NCBI GenBank assembly: GCA_947650365.1
Contig: CANTAL010000028.1
Coordinates: forward strand, 744,001-808,000
DNA length: 64,000 nt
Reading direction: 5' to 3'
From: Chamaelirium japonicum
Taxonomy: Eukaryota; Streptophyta; Magnoliopsida; Liliales; Melanthiaceae
Both the position numbers and the translations under genes were made by a program. Positions 1 through 9,757 of the stretch are shown here, in pieces (within the stretch, counting starts at the first letter, position 1; each line of letters starts with the position of its first letter). The notes under the pieces were generated by a model. The model did not search any database. It saw only the letters and a program-made list of their open reading frames with translations, and was not told the DNA's origin.

Positions 1-972
1 CTGCAGCGAGCTTTCTTTCGGTCGGCAGCTCGGCTTCGATGGGTAGCACCGCTTCACACCCGTAAGTTAGGCTGAAAGGCGATTCGTTGGTCGAGCGACG
101 TGGAGTGGTACGATAAGCCCATAGCACGCCGTCAAGCTCCTGCTCCCACAGTCTTTTCTTTCCTTCCAACCTTTTCTTGAGGTTGTCTAGGATTACACGG
201 TTCGTAGCTTCAGCTTGCCCGTTGCTTTGAGGGTACCTTGGGGACGAGAACCTTAGGTCGACCCCATATTCAACACAAAAGCTTCTGATCAAGCGATTGT
301 CGAACTGGCGACCATTGTCGGTGATTAGCACTCGGGGCAGCCCAAGCGGCAGAAGATATTCTTCCAAAGGAAGTCCTTTACTTGCTTCTCACCAATTTTA
401 GCTAGCGGGACCGCTTCCACCCATTTGGTGAAGTAGTCCGTAGCTACTAAGATGAATTTCTTCTGCCGGGCTGACACAGGGAAAGGTCCCACAATGTCCA
501 ACCCCGATTGTTGGAAAGGCTAGGGGCTCACCAGAGGGTGTAGTTCTTCTGCGGGCATATGATTCGTCGTGGCGTGCTTCTGGCATTGGATGCACCTCTG
601 GGCGACCTTCAAAGCGTCTTGCTCCAGAGTGGGCCACCAGTACCCTTGCCTTCGTACTTTCGCAGCTAGAGATCGCCCACCAGCGTGGTTTCCCAGCTCG
701 CCAGAGTGGATGCAATTAAGTGCTTCTTCGGTTTCCGGGCTCTCGATGCAACGAAGATTCGGCCCGCCAAAAGATCTTCGAAAAAGGCGATCCCAGCGAA
801 TGAGATAGCGACCAGCGCATTTCTCCACTCGCTGGGCTTCCTCTCTTCCTTCTGGAAGCTTGCCCTTCTGAAGAAAACAAAGAATGGGAGCGATCCACCC
901 GCCGGGTGATACGTCGGCAGAAACTTGGTTAACAGCGGGCTCTATCATTTGGAGCCGAGACTGATTTTGGAC
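1..972 (-). pseudogene. Integrase of the gypsy element, partial
   Basis: The frame of the RNase H continues past the TAG at 973-975. It first shows the HHCC zinc-binding part: a histidine pair around GNHAGG followed by CIQCQ. Next comes a TAG at 520-522, inside the block that precedes the catalytic core. Then LDIVGPFPVSARQKKFI (first catalytic Asp) and DYFTKWVEAVPL follow. Near 341-343 one base appears to be missing and the frame changes; the new frame carries LITDNGRQF (second Asp) and SNGQAEATNR (catalytic Glu) and stays open to the window edge. The D,D,E core is recognisable, but this copy has two stops and one frameshift. The C-terminal domain lies outside the window. Confidence 0.88.
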
Positions 973-3120
973 CTAGATTATAATCTGGCGAGCTTCTGAT
1001 GTTCCCAGCAGGGAGGCGGTGTTTGCCAAGGCATCAGCTCGCCTATTATCGGCTCGCGGAATTTGCTCGAAAGAGATCTTTTCGAACTCCGCGGCCTTGC
1101 CCTTTACTAGATCTACGTAGCCCGCCATTCGTGCATCCCGGGAGGCGTACTCCCCATTGATTTGGAAAATAATTAGCTGGGAATCACTAAAGACTTTCAA
1201 GCGTTTGGCGCCTACCTCTTGAGCGAGCTCCAAACCAGCCAGCAGCGCCTCATATTCCGCCTCATTGTTGGTAGCAGCGAAATCCAGCCGGACTGATTTC
1301 TCCAGAAGTACCGACTGGGCAATCAGTGCGACCCCGATCCCAGCCCCCAAAGCGTTGGAGGATCCATCAACGAATAATTCCCAGCCCGCCACCTCTGAAT
1401 GCTCAGCTGGAGGAAGCTCGCCTTGGTTGTCCAAGAACCTCGCCATCCCAGGGTGTGCCTCAGTTGGCTCATCCTCCTGGTACTGGACTGGCTCTTCTAT
1501 GGGGAAGTCCGCCAAGAAATCGGCGAGAGCCTGCCCTTTGACAGCAACTCGAGGGACATGCTCCAAACCATAGGCGACGAGCTCGGCAGACCATCGATAC
1601 AACCTGTCGGCTACCGAAGCCCTGGAGAGCGCGCTCTTCAGGGGGTGCTCTGTGATGACTTTGACGGTGTGCGCCGAGAAGTAGGGGTGAAGCTTTCTCG
1701 CGGTAAGGACCAAGGCCAATGCGACCTTCTCGATTGGTCGATACCGGAGCTCGGCGGGAAGCATCGTGTGGCTCACAAAGTAGACAGGCCACTCTACCTT
1801 TGCTTCTTCCACTACAAGGACCCCGCTTACTGCACTCTCCGTGACCGCGAGATATACGCCAAGCTCGGCGCCATCTTTTGGTGCCGCTAGGATCGGCGGG
1901 CTCGCCAGATAGTCCTTTATCTTCTGAAAGGTGCGCTCGCATTTTTCATCCCAATAAATGCTCGCTCCTTTTCGCAGCAGCTCGAAAAGAGGTCGGCAAT
2001 TGTCTGAGGATTTGGATATAAACCGATTGAGCGCGGCGATTCGCCCGCTCAATCTCTGGACTTCCTGCCGGGTTCTTGGTGCGGGCATTTCGATAAGTGC
2101 TCGGATTTGCCCAGGGTCGGCCTCGATCCCCCTGTGGGTGACCAGGTACCCGAGGAATTTCCCCGAAGTCACCCCGAATGCGCACTTCGCCGGGTTCAGC
2201 CTCATTTGGTACTTTCTCAGTATTTCGAAGGTTTCGCGGAGGTCGGCGACATGCCCTCCTCGCTCTCGAATCTTTACCAGAAGGTCGTCAACATAAACCT
2301 CGACATTTCTACCGATCTGATTTTTAAACATCTGAGTGACTAACCTTTGGTAGGTCGCTCCGGCGTTCTTAAGTCTGAAAGGCATCACTCGATAGCAGTA
2401 TAGCTTCTGGTAGCCCGCTCCAGAGTAGAAGGCGGTCTTCTCCTGATCCTCCGGGTGGAGGGGTATCTGGTTATACCCTGAGTATCCATCCATGAAAGAT
2501 AGAGCCCGGAACCCGACAACTGCGTTGACCAGTGCGCCTATCCGTGGAAGAGGAAAACCGTCCTTCGGGCATGCCTTATTGAGGTCGGAGAAGTCAATGC
2601 ACACTCTGACCGCTCCGCTCTTCTTGGGCACCGCCACGATATTGGAGATCCACTCGGGGAAGTGCGCCTCGCGTATGAAGCCAGCTCGCTCTAGCTTGTC
2701 TATCTCTGCTGCCACTGTGACGGATTTTGCAGCAGGTATGTGCCGAGCTTTCTGCTTGACCGGCGGGAACTCCTTCACGGTGTGCAGACGATGACAGGCG
2801 ACCTCCGGGTCAATCCCTGGCATGTCCGCGAAGCTCCAAGCGAATACGTCGCGGTATTCCCTGAGCAAGTTGGTTATGGCCAGGACCTCGCCCTCGGTTA
2901 ACGAGGTCCCGAGACTAACAATTCTCGGCCCTTCTTTGCCGCTAATGTCGATCTCTTGAAGTGGTTCGGCAACTGGAAAACTTCCTCTCTTGGGGGTTGT
3001 TAGGCGACCTTCCTCCAACTTAAGATCTACACCGCTTCCACCCGAGGATGGAGTAGGGGACTTAGGCGAGGAGGCCCCCAGCGGGCTCCCCAGGATCTCG
3101 CTCGTATCGGGCGGTAATTG
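973..3120 (-). pseudogene. Reverse transcriptase, RNase H and archaeal-type RNase H
   Basis: One open frame runs from the TAG at 3121 to the TAG at 973. Counting from the leucine codon at 3018, RT spans residues about 85-300: VCIDFSDLNKACPKD (139-153), SFMDGYSGYNQI (174-185) and the catalytic YVDD (242-245). MPFRLKNAGATYQRL (212-226) has Arg where MPFGLKN is usual. The first RNase H (about 385-500, ending GQALADFLADF) has lost its usual first acidic residue. The second RNase H (about 545-670) keeps a full acidic set: FVDGSSN (D551), NNEAEYEAL (E588), SDSQL (D612) and RRADALAN (D662). This doubled RNase H is known from the Tat clade, where the second domain is of archaeal type. The enzymes would copy element RNA into DNA in the cytoplasmic particle. 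Confidence 0.93.
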
Positions 3121-3585
3121 CTAGGAGGGTGCGGGCCTCTTGGCCTCGGCGACCTCCATGTCCATGAGGTGAGGAACATCCTGCTCACACCTGGTTGCGG
3201 TTACCTGATCCCCCCGAATAACTACGATCCCGCTCGTGGTTGGGAATTTGAGGGCCTGATGGTTGGATGAAGATACCGCCTTCATCTGCCTTAGCCAAGG
3301 CCGCCCAAGGATGGCATTAAAGGCGGAATTCCCGTCCACTACCGCGAAGCGGACTTGGCGAGCCTCCGGGCCCGCGGTCACGGTAAGGGTTATCTCTCCT
3401 GCCACTTTGGCGACCTCACCGGTGAATCCGCTGAGGGAGCTCGTCGAGGGAGACAGGTCGGCAAGTCTCAACCCCATTCGTAGGTAGGCCGACAGAAAAA
3501 GGATATCAACGGCGCTCCCCGAATCAACCAGAGCTCGCCTCACCTCGATGTTAGCCATCATCAGGCGTATGACGAGGGGGGTCAT
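3121..3585 (-). pseudogene. Aspartic protease of the gypsy element
   Basis: The frame contains ALVDSGSAVDILF near residues 18-30. DSGS is the active-site signature of retropepsin-like proteases that process Gag-Pol. A second conserved block, FNAILGRPWL, lies near residues 88-97 and is typical of plant Ty3/gypsy proteases. It lies in a different frame from Gag: reaching it needs a +1 step in a run of six C (3576-3581 as G on the plus strand). It ends at TAG 3121-3123, after which the same frame continues without another stop into reverse transcriptase, so protease and RT were one polyprotein. Confidence 0.85.
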
Positions 3586-4795
3586 TGTGGGGCGTGACGA
3601 CCCCAGTCATGTCATCTTCCGAAAACCAGAGGAAATCGCGGGCTTCCACCCTTGGTGCTCGGAGTAAAGTAGGAGTTAGCGAGACGGAAAATACCTTCTG
3701 CGCCCGCTCCATCTCCCTGACTCGTCGGCGGGCTTCGTTACTGGATCTCGGGCCGCTCAGCCGTCCGCTAATGGTGTGGCAGATCGCCGGTCCTCCCGGG
3801 GGAGGCGAAGGTAGGGCGGGCTCCGCGAGTCCTGGGTGATCTCCCTCCCGAGGGGCTCGTTCTGGAATCACCTCGAACCTCCTCGGGGGCGAGATGAATT
3901 GGTTCAAGTGCCCCAAGGCGACCAAATCCTCCAGGTGGTTCTTCAGAGCCCGGCATCTGTTAGTGTGATGCCCAGGGCTTCGATGAAAAGCGCACCGCCG
4001 TGAGTTGTCGGTAGAGCCGGGCTCTCCGATCTGTAGGGGTGGCGGGTACTGGAAGAAAGGCTCATTCCGAATCTGATGGAAGATTTGTCCCGGTGAGTGG
4101 GTCAGCACGGTGAAGTCCCGCTCCCCGGGTCCCGGAGGCAGGCGCCAGTTCGCCGGCCTTCCAGTGACCGCCGCGGGGGCTTCAGCGGGCTATACTGCAG
4201 GAGCTGCGGACGGTCCGGGCAAAGGTACCGTAAGTGGCACCTCCCTCCTCTCCACGGCCTTAACGACAAGAGGTCGCAGAACCGGGGGAGGTCGCTGCTC
4301 CACTGCCTTTCCCTTCCGATCTAGCACCGCATCTTCGAGCTTGATGTGTTGCTGGACCAGGGCGAATAGTTCAACCATTGTGCGAGGGTCCTTGATCACT
4401 AAGGCGTCGTGCAGCTTGCCCCCCTCGGGGAGGGCGCTTCTGAAAGCACTCACCACGGTACGATCCTGGCCTGCCGCGTCTTCCAGAGCGGGGTAGGCGC
4501 TTCGGAATCGCGTTGCGAAGCACCGGAGCGTTTTGCGAGCTCCCATGGCTAAAGTAAACAGAGACTCGATCCTCTTCGCGGGCTGCCTATTGCAGCGATA
4601 CTGCTCCAGGAATAGCCTAGAGAGAGTTGGAAAGTCGGGAATCACGCCGGACGGCAACTTGTGGAACCAATTCAACGCTGATCCGGTCAGACTGCTCGGG
4701 AACGCTCGGCACAAGACGTGGTCCTGGTCTCGGAAAAATAGATGCTTTCTGTAGGCCAAGAGATGGTCAACAGGATCTTGCGACCCGTCGAACAA
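3551..4795 (-). pseudogene. Gag core and zinc-knuckle-like segment
   Basis: This frame resembles the retrotransposon Gag family. FDGSQDPVDHLLAYRK opens the domain, followed by the pattern ...LTGSALNWFHKLP...F..L...F...Y, then a TAG stop at 4190-4192. The same frame continues beyond the stop with EPFFQYPPPL and a histidine/cysteine cluster, CAFHRSPGHHTNRCRALK, at the position of the Gag nucleic-acid-binding motif, and ends at TAA 3551-3553. The start of the segment is a frame continuation, not an initiation codon. The stop splits an otherwise recognisable Gag, so no full product is expected unless the stop is read through. The protease frame overlaps its end by 35 nt. Confidence 0.85.
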
Positions 4796-5622
4796 AACAA
4801 ACTTCGGGGGGGTCCAATGGTGGGAAAACCCCCTTGGTGGACCTCGCTGGTGAAGGGCGAGCTTCCTCCGTGGGCGGCGAGATCCTCCAGTAAATCCACT
4901 GGCGCACTAGATCGCTGCCAATGCCCGGGGAGAAATCCCAAAGGCGGCTGCGCAGGTCCTAGGCGGCCGTGTGCACTCCCTCTAGGGAGGTTCAGATCCA
5001 CCCCACGGCGACCCTCGGGGGCCACCGATCGGCGGCCTCCTGGCTGCTCGCCCGCGGATCCCTTCAGCGTGGCGGTTGGTCTATGGGAGGCCGTCGCCTC
5101 TCGAGGTTCGGAAGGTATAGCCACCGTGGGCTCTTTCCCTCGTCGTCGATGGCGCGGGTCGCGATCCCTCTCTTGAGACCTTGCCTCCGACCCGTCAGAG
5201 TCGACGCTCCGGCTACGGCGGCGAGGGATGGTCGCGCGCGAGGTCGCCTGGTTGCTAGACCGCTGGGTTACAAGCTTCTGTAATCTTGTGAGTGGGGTCT
5301 CCTTCGCTCCACGCACGGCCGTCCTCTCAACCGGGGGTTCCGGGCGGGAAGTTCGCCGCGCTGGTACGGTCGTGGGCAGACGCGACGAGACGGGAGGTCG
5401 CGCGGGGGATGCGGGCCTCGATGGTCCCGATCGCCGGCTCGCCGCCGGGGCCTGACGCAAGCGCGTCAACTCCTCCATCATTGCCCGCTGGGTGGCCAAC
5501 ATCTCCAACAGGAGCTGGTCACTGAGCGGGACAAGGGGCTGGGGAGTCTCAGCGGGGGGTTCGCTGTGCACAGACCCCATACGGGCCCTCGTCCGCCTAC
5601 GTCCCCTTGTCGCCGGAGCCAT
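4687..5622 (-). pseudogene. Gag, N-terminal segment (Tat-like gypsy)
   Basis: This open frame starts at an ATG (5622-5620), about 70 bp after the primer site, and runs 311 codons. The N-terminal part is low complexity and basic, rich in Arg, Pro and Ser (residues about 60-200), as is common upstream of the structured Gag domain in plant Tat elements. The first structured stretch, residues about 20-50, contains LLLEMLATQRAMMEELTRLR, likely a coiled coil. Towards the end the frame is lost: after about residue 270 the expected Gag sequence continues in the next reading frame, the change falling at or just upstream of a run of seven G (4806-4812 on the plus strand). The last about 40 residues of this frame are therefore probably out-of-frame translation. 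It would supply the virus-like-particle protein; here it is broken. Confidence 0.8.
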
Positions 5623-5691
5623 CTTTGGGTTTACGAGAGCCGACGGCGTTCAACCGTGCGGTCGTGGGCGTTCTCGCAGGAACCAGTCGAG

Positions 5692-5709
5692 ATCCCACAG
5701 ACGGCGCCA
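5692..5709 (-). other. Primer-binding site of the gypsy element
   Basis: The minus strand reads TGGCGCCGTCTGTGGGAT two bases after the LTR end. The complement ends in ...GGCGCCA, as expected of a tRNA 3' end. The same sequence follows the LTRs of the second retroelement in this window. I have not assigned the tRNA isoacceptor. Confidence 0.85.
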
Positions 5710-5910
5710 AATGTTTGGGGGATTTTTCACTGGTCCTTGCGAGCCACCTGCAAGACAAAAGAAAAGAGAACGTGAGAACGGTTGGCTCCCTTAGGAGCGC
5801 AGACCCTCCGACGCTCAAATCAGTTCCGGTAGCACAATGGCGAGCTGTTGTATACCAAAGTGGTAGGGAAATGGGATTCGAACCCGTACATTGGAGCCTG
5901 GGGGTGTGCA

Positions 5911-5916
5911 TTTATA
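5911..5916 (-). promoter_or_regulatory. Probable TATA box of the gypsy LTR
   Basis: The minus strand reads CTATAAATGC here, about 200 bp before the 3' end of the LTR. That is a normal place for the U3/R boundary in a plant LTR. This is a motif call only; the transcription start is not mapped. Confidence 0.55.
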
Positions 5917-6228
5917 GACATTGGCGGCCTATGGTGGCCCGACACGTGGAGATTCTTCCGGCGTTTTCTAGACCCCCCACGATCTGGCTCGCGTGGGCCT
6001 TTGACAGTACTTGGCACTCGCACCCCTGACATTCTTTGTCATCGAGCCTGCCAGGCGGTTTTGAGTGGGAGAGCATCTTTCTTGTCGCTGCCAGGTGGCT
6101 ATTCTAGAATGTTCAAGTCTGGGAGGTCTCTGGGAGAAAGCAAAGGCAAGCTCGCCCTACACTGCTCCGCCCCTTCGTCCGTATTTATCAAGAGTCGGAC
6201 CTCGCGGGAGCAACCTCTTCGATAAACA

Positions 6229-6430
6229 GGGGTCTGGGCGAGCTCCTGAGCGAGCATGGGCGAGCTCCTGCGCGAGCTAGACGAGCTCCTGAGCGAACAT
6301 GGGCGAGCTCCTACGCGAGCTAGGCGAGCTCATGCGAGAGCATAGGCGAGCTCCTGAGCGAGCTAGGCGAGCTCATGCGCGAGCTAGGCGAGCTCTTGAG
6401 CGAACTTGGGCGAGCTCCTACGCGAGCCAG
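6229..6430 (-). repeat. About 21-bp tandem repeats in the gypsy U3
   Basis: Roughly nine imperfect units of 20-23 bp, each of the form GGCGAGCTCCTGMGCGAGCW (plus-strand text), run head to tail. Units alternate between endings in CAT and CTAG. The motif GAGCTC is itself a palindrome. Such arrays in U3 may act as repeated promoter elements, but that is not shown here. Confidence 0.85.
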
Positions 6431-6542
6431 GCCTTGGGCGAGCTCCTGTGCCTTGGCCTTGGGCCCCTTCAGCCCAATGTGGATCTCGCTCCACTGTCAA
6501 GATGATTTAGTGAGCACGGGGGCGCGAACTCCTGCGGGGTCT

Positions 6543-6770
6543 GGGAGGGGCGAGCTGCACTCAGATACAAGGTGTCCATTCAGCTCCATGTGGGGGCGAG
6601 CTCCTTGCGGGCTGAGAGGGCGAGCTGCACTCAGATACAAGGTGTCCATCCAGCTCCCTGTGGGGGCGAGCTTCTTGCGGGATGGGGGCGAGCTGCACTC
6701 AGATACAAGGTGTCCATCCAGCTCCCTGTGGGGGCGAGCTTCTTGCGGGCTGGGGGCGAGCTCCTTGCGA
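6543..6770 (-). repeat. 68-70 bp tandem repeats in the gypsy U3
   Basis: Three head-to-tail units begin with CGAGCTGCACTCAGATACAA at about 6551, 6621 and 6689, spaced 70 and 68 bp. Each includes AAGGTGTCCATCCAGCTCCC and a GGGGGCGAGCT segment. They lie upstream of the 21-bp array in transcriptional sense and share its CGAGCT core. Confidence 0.88.
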
Positions 6771-6893
6771 GCTGGAAAGGGGGCACGCTCGGCTTCCGAG
6801 GGTTCCAACTCCTGGACGGGCTCCCTCGAGAACTCTATCTCAGGTGTGTTTGCAATGCTATCCAAGATATGTGGTTTTTGACTACCCCCAACA

Positions 6894-8542
6894 TGATCCA
6901 TTCTAATTCATTCGTACGATTCATTCTAATTCATTCGTACGATCCATTCTAATTCATTCATACGATCTATTCTAATTCATTCATACAATCCATTCTAATT
7001 CTTTCACACGATCCATTCTAATTCATTCATATGATCCATTCTAATTCATTCGTACGATCCATTCTAATTCATATGCACAAAGGTATCCATTCTAATCCAT
7101 TCGTAGGATCCATTCTAATCCATTCGTACGATCCTTTCTAATTCATTCGTACGATCCATTCTAATTCATTCGCTCGAATGTATCCATTCTAATCCATTCG
7201 TACGATCCATTCTAATCCATTCGTACGATCCATTCTAATTCATTCGCATGAATGTAACCATTCTAATTCATTCATACGATCCATTCTAATTCATTCGTAC
7301 GATCCATTCTAATTCATTCGTACGATCCATTCTAATTCATTCGCACGAATGTATCCATTCCAATTCATTCATATGATCCATTCTAATTCATTCATACAAT
7401 CCATTCTAATTCTTTCACACGATCCATTCTAATTCATTCGTACGATCCATTCTAATTTATTCGTACAATCAATTCTAATTCATTCGCACGAATGTATCCA
7501 TTCTAATTCATTCATACGATCCATTCTAATTCATTCGTACGATCCATTCTAATTCCTTCGTACGATCCATTCTAATTCATTCGTACGATCTATTCTAGTT
7601 CATTCGTACGATCCATTCTAATTCATTCGTACGATCCATTCTAATTCATTCGTAAGATCCATTCTAATTCATTCGTACGATCCATTCTAATTCATTCGTA
7701 CGATCCATTCTAATTCATTCGCATGAATGTATCCATTCTAGTTCATTCGTACGATCCATTCTAATTCATTCGTATGATCCATTCTAATCCTTTCGTACGA
7801 TGCATTCTAATTCATTCATACGATCCATTCTAATTCATTCATACAATCCATTCTAATTCTTTCACACGATCCATTCTAATTCATTCGTAGGATCTATTCT
7901 AATTCATTCATACAATCTATTCTATTTCATTCGTACGATCCATTCTTACTCATTCGTATGATCCATTCTAATTCATTCGGACGAATGTATCCATTCTAAT
8001 TTATTTGTACGATCCATTCTAATTCATTCGTACGATCCATTCTAATTCATTTGTACGATCCATTCTTACTCATTCGTATGATCCATTCTAATTCATTCGT
8101 ACGATCCATTCTAATTCATTCGTACGATCGATTCTAATTCATTCGCACTATCCATTCTAATTCATTCGTACGATCCATTCTAATTCATTCGTATGATCCA
8201 TTCTAATTTATTCGTTCAAATATATCCATTTTAATTCATTCCGTACGATCCATTCTAATTCATTCGTACGATCCATTCTAATTCATTCGTACGAATGTAT
8301 CCATTCTAATTCATTCGTACGATCCATTCTAATTCATTCGTACGATCCATTCTAATTCATTCGGACGAATGTATCCATTCTAATTTATTCGTACGATCCA
8401 TTCTAATTCATTCATTTGATCCATTCTAATTCATTCGTACGATCCATTCTAATTCATTCGTCCGATCCATTCTAATTCATTCGCACGAATGTATCCATTC
8501 TAATTCATTCGTACGATTCATTCTAATTTATTCATACGATCC
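6894..8542 (+). repeat. 23/28-bp satellite, uniform plus orientation
   Basis: About 70 head-to-tail copies of the monomer GATCCATTCTAATTCATTCG + TAC. Every few units a 28-bp form appears in which the join reads CGCACGAATGTATCC. All copies run in the same direction, unlike the arrays further right. The block lies between the gypsy LTR end (6893) and the GATCGGTC-type sequence of the second retroelement (from 8543). No gene is seen. Confidence 0.97.
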
Positions 8543-8640
8543 TTTTGACCGGTCAAAAAGTGATCGGTCAAATTTGATCGATCACTTCGACCGATCACTT
8601 TGACCGATCGATCAGACTTGACCGATCAGTCAAATTCAAC
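8543..8640 (+). repeat. Short GATCGGTC-type array before LTR C
   Basis: About 100 bp of GATCGGTCAA / GACCGATC motifs in both orientations, directly following the satellite. It is the same sequence class as the 1.3-kb array at 14131-15407 and stands at the same position relative to its polypurine tract and LTR. Confidence 0.9.
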
Positions 8641-8757
8641 CGATCAGTCTATTTTCAAAACGCTAACACTCGACAAAGCTCCTCTACGTGTGTGACAGGG
8701 GGTCGTTAGCTTTGCACCACGAATCCAAGCCAGCCAAGGTGGCCTCTTAGCTAACTT

Positions 8758-8765
8758 GGAGGGGG
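8758..8765 (+). other. Polypurine tract before LTR C
   Basis: GGAGGGGG followed by TAAC and then the LTR start TGTGGG. The same arrangement on the minus strand precedes LTR B (14010-14017). It shows LTR C has the upstream context of a 3' LTR in plus orientation. Confidence 0.75.
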
Positions 8766-8806
8766 TAACTGTGGGTGCAAATTTTGGTAAGAAATCTGCA
8801 AGCAGC

Positions 8807-9262
8807 GGGACCCACCGGCCCTGCCTGGTGGGCCCCCGAGTACCACAGCAGGACCCACCGGCCCTGCCCAGTGGGCCCCCGGAGAACACAGCGGGACCCA
8901 CCGGCCCTGCCTGGTGGGCCCCCGAGTACCACAGCGGGACCCACCGGCCCTGCCTGGTGGGCCCCCGAGTACCACAGCAGAACCCACCGGCCCTGCCCAG
9001 TGGGCCCCCGGAGACCGCAGCGGGACCCACCGGCCCTGCCTGGTGGGCCCCCGAGTACCACAGCGGGACCCACCGCCCTGCCTGGTGGGCCCCCAAGTAC
9101 CGCAGCGGGACCCACCGGCCCTGCCTGGTGGGCCCCCGAGTACCACAGCAGGACCCACCGGCCCTGCCCAGTGGGCCCCCGGAGACCGCAACGGGACCCA
9201 CCGGCCCTGTCTGGTGGGCCCCTGAAGGCTTTCAAGGGACCCACCGGCCCTTCCTGGAGGAT
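8807..9262 (+). repeat. 43-bp GC-rich minisatellite in LTR C
   Basis: About eleven units of GGGACCCACCGGCCCTGCCT + GGTGGGCCCCCGAGTACCACAGC, with a variant type reading CCCAGTGGGCCCCCGGAGACC. The unit contains CCCACCGG/CCTGGTGGG inverted segments. No stop codon occurs in any frame over most of the array, so long overlapping open frames appear on both strands; these are artefacts of composition. One unit near 9068 lacks two bases. Confidence 0.93.
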
Positions 9263-9318
9263 CCCCAGATACGGCAGCAGAAATCGCCATTTGCCCCGGA
9301 ATTCCTCCCCGGGAATCC

Positions 9319-9326
9319 TATAAATA
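9319..9326 (+). promoter_or_regulatory. TATA box of LTR C
   Basis: TATAAATA in the context CCTATAAATAGCAGAG, just downstream of the minisatellite and 410 bp before the LTR end. The position fits a U3 promoter. It is conserved in LTRs A and B. Confidence 0.75.
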
Positions 9327-9740
9327 GCAGAGTCTTCGAATGTAAAAGGGGAGGGATCGAACTCTCAGTTCTAAAACCAGAGCTCTGGGATTTCCAACTT
9401 CCCATCTTCCACCTCTCTTTGATCTTCTTTCTTTCAAAGAGATCAGAGTGTTTTCGGTGATACTCGGCCTGTCGAGATCACTTCAATATAAGTGTTAGTG
9501 AATTCGGGTTGCTCCCTATAGCACGGAGACGTAGGCTTCGGCTGAACTCCGAGATCACATCTCGTGTCAACAATCTCTCTGATTGCATCTCTCTGTTTAC
9601 ATATCAAAGGCTTCAACTTCAATCAACAGATCCCAACTTCAATCACCAGATAGACCAACGATCTCCGACGTCAACTTCAATTTCAATTGACTGGTGCTGC
9701 GAAGGTCTTCGGGTCGGCATGAAGATTTTCCCCCACAGTT

Positions 9741-9757
9741 TGGCGCCGTCTGTGGGA
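9741..9757 (+). other. Primer-binding site after LTR C
   Basis: TGGCGCCGTCTGTGGGA, three bases after the LTR end. After GTGGGATT the sequence departs from the primer-site context seen beside LTRs A and B (which continues TTCG) and joins internal-region sequence that belongs next to the GATCGGTC array. A rearrangement junction therefore lies inside this site. Confidence 0.85.

Larger units (their letters stand above)
1..6893 (-). mobile_element. Tat-like Ty3/gypsy retrotransposon, 5' part, degenerate
   Basis: Read on the minus strand, the order is LTR (6893 to 5712), primer-binding site, gag, aspartic protease, reverse transcriptase, RNase H, a second archaeal-type RNase H, integrase. The extra RNase H between the first RNase H and integrase is the hallmark of the plant Tat/Ogre/Retand clade of Ty3/gypsy elements. 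The window begins inside the integrase core, so the 3' UTR, polypurine tract and 3' LTR lie to the left. The LTR terminus at 6893 abuts the 23-bp satellite directly, so the element inserted into an existing array. The coding part carries TAG stops at 4190-4192, 3121-3123, 973-975 and 520-522 and frame changes near 4806-4812, 3576-3581 and 341-343, so this copy is not autonomous. Confidence 0.92.
5712..6893 (-). repeat. 5' LTR of the Tat-like gypsy element
   Basis: The 1,182-bp repeat starts on the minus strand with TGTTGGGGG at 6893 and ends with CCCCCAAACA at 5712, giving matching TG...CA ends with a short inverted repeat. Just downstream on the minus strand lies the primer-binding site; just upstream is satellite (TGATCC at 6894). 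The U3 part is built of two internal tandem repeats rich in CGAGCTC, and a TATA box lies about 200 bp from the 3' end. The partner LTR is outside the window, so the boundaries rest on terminal motifs and flanks rather than on comparison of two copies. Confidence 0.85.
8770..9737 (+). repeat. LTR C, plus orientation
   Basis: 968 bp from TGTGGGTGCA to CCCCCACA, the reverse complement of LTRs A and B with minor differences. It carries the 43-bp GC-rich minisatellite in U3 and a TATA box at 9319-9326. Uniquely it has both a polypurine tract upstream and a primer site downstream, so it once stood between two element bodies. Confidence 0.92.

Noticed and set aside
6894-8542. CRISPR-like regular repeat spacing
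   Set aside because: There are no unique spacers; the repeat is contiguous and in a plant retroelement context.
8644-9460. Several overlapping 100-234 codon open frames on both strands of the LTRs (also 13314-14131 and 18988-19719)
   Set aside because: They arise because the GC-rich 43-bp unit has no stop in any frame. Many mutually exclusive frames on both strands of an LTR are not credible genes.
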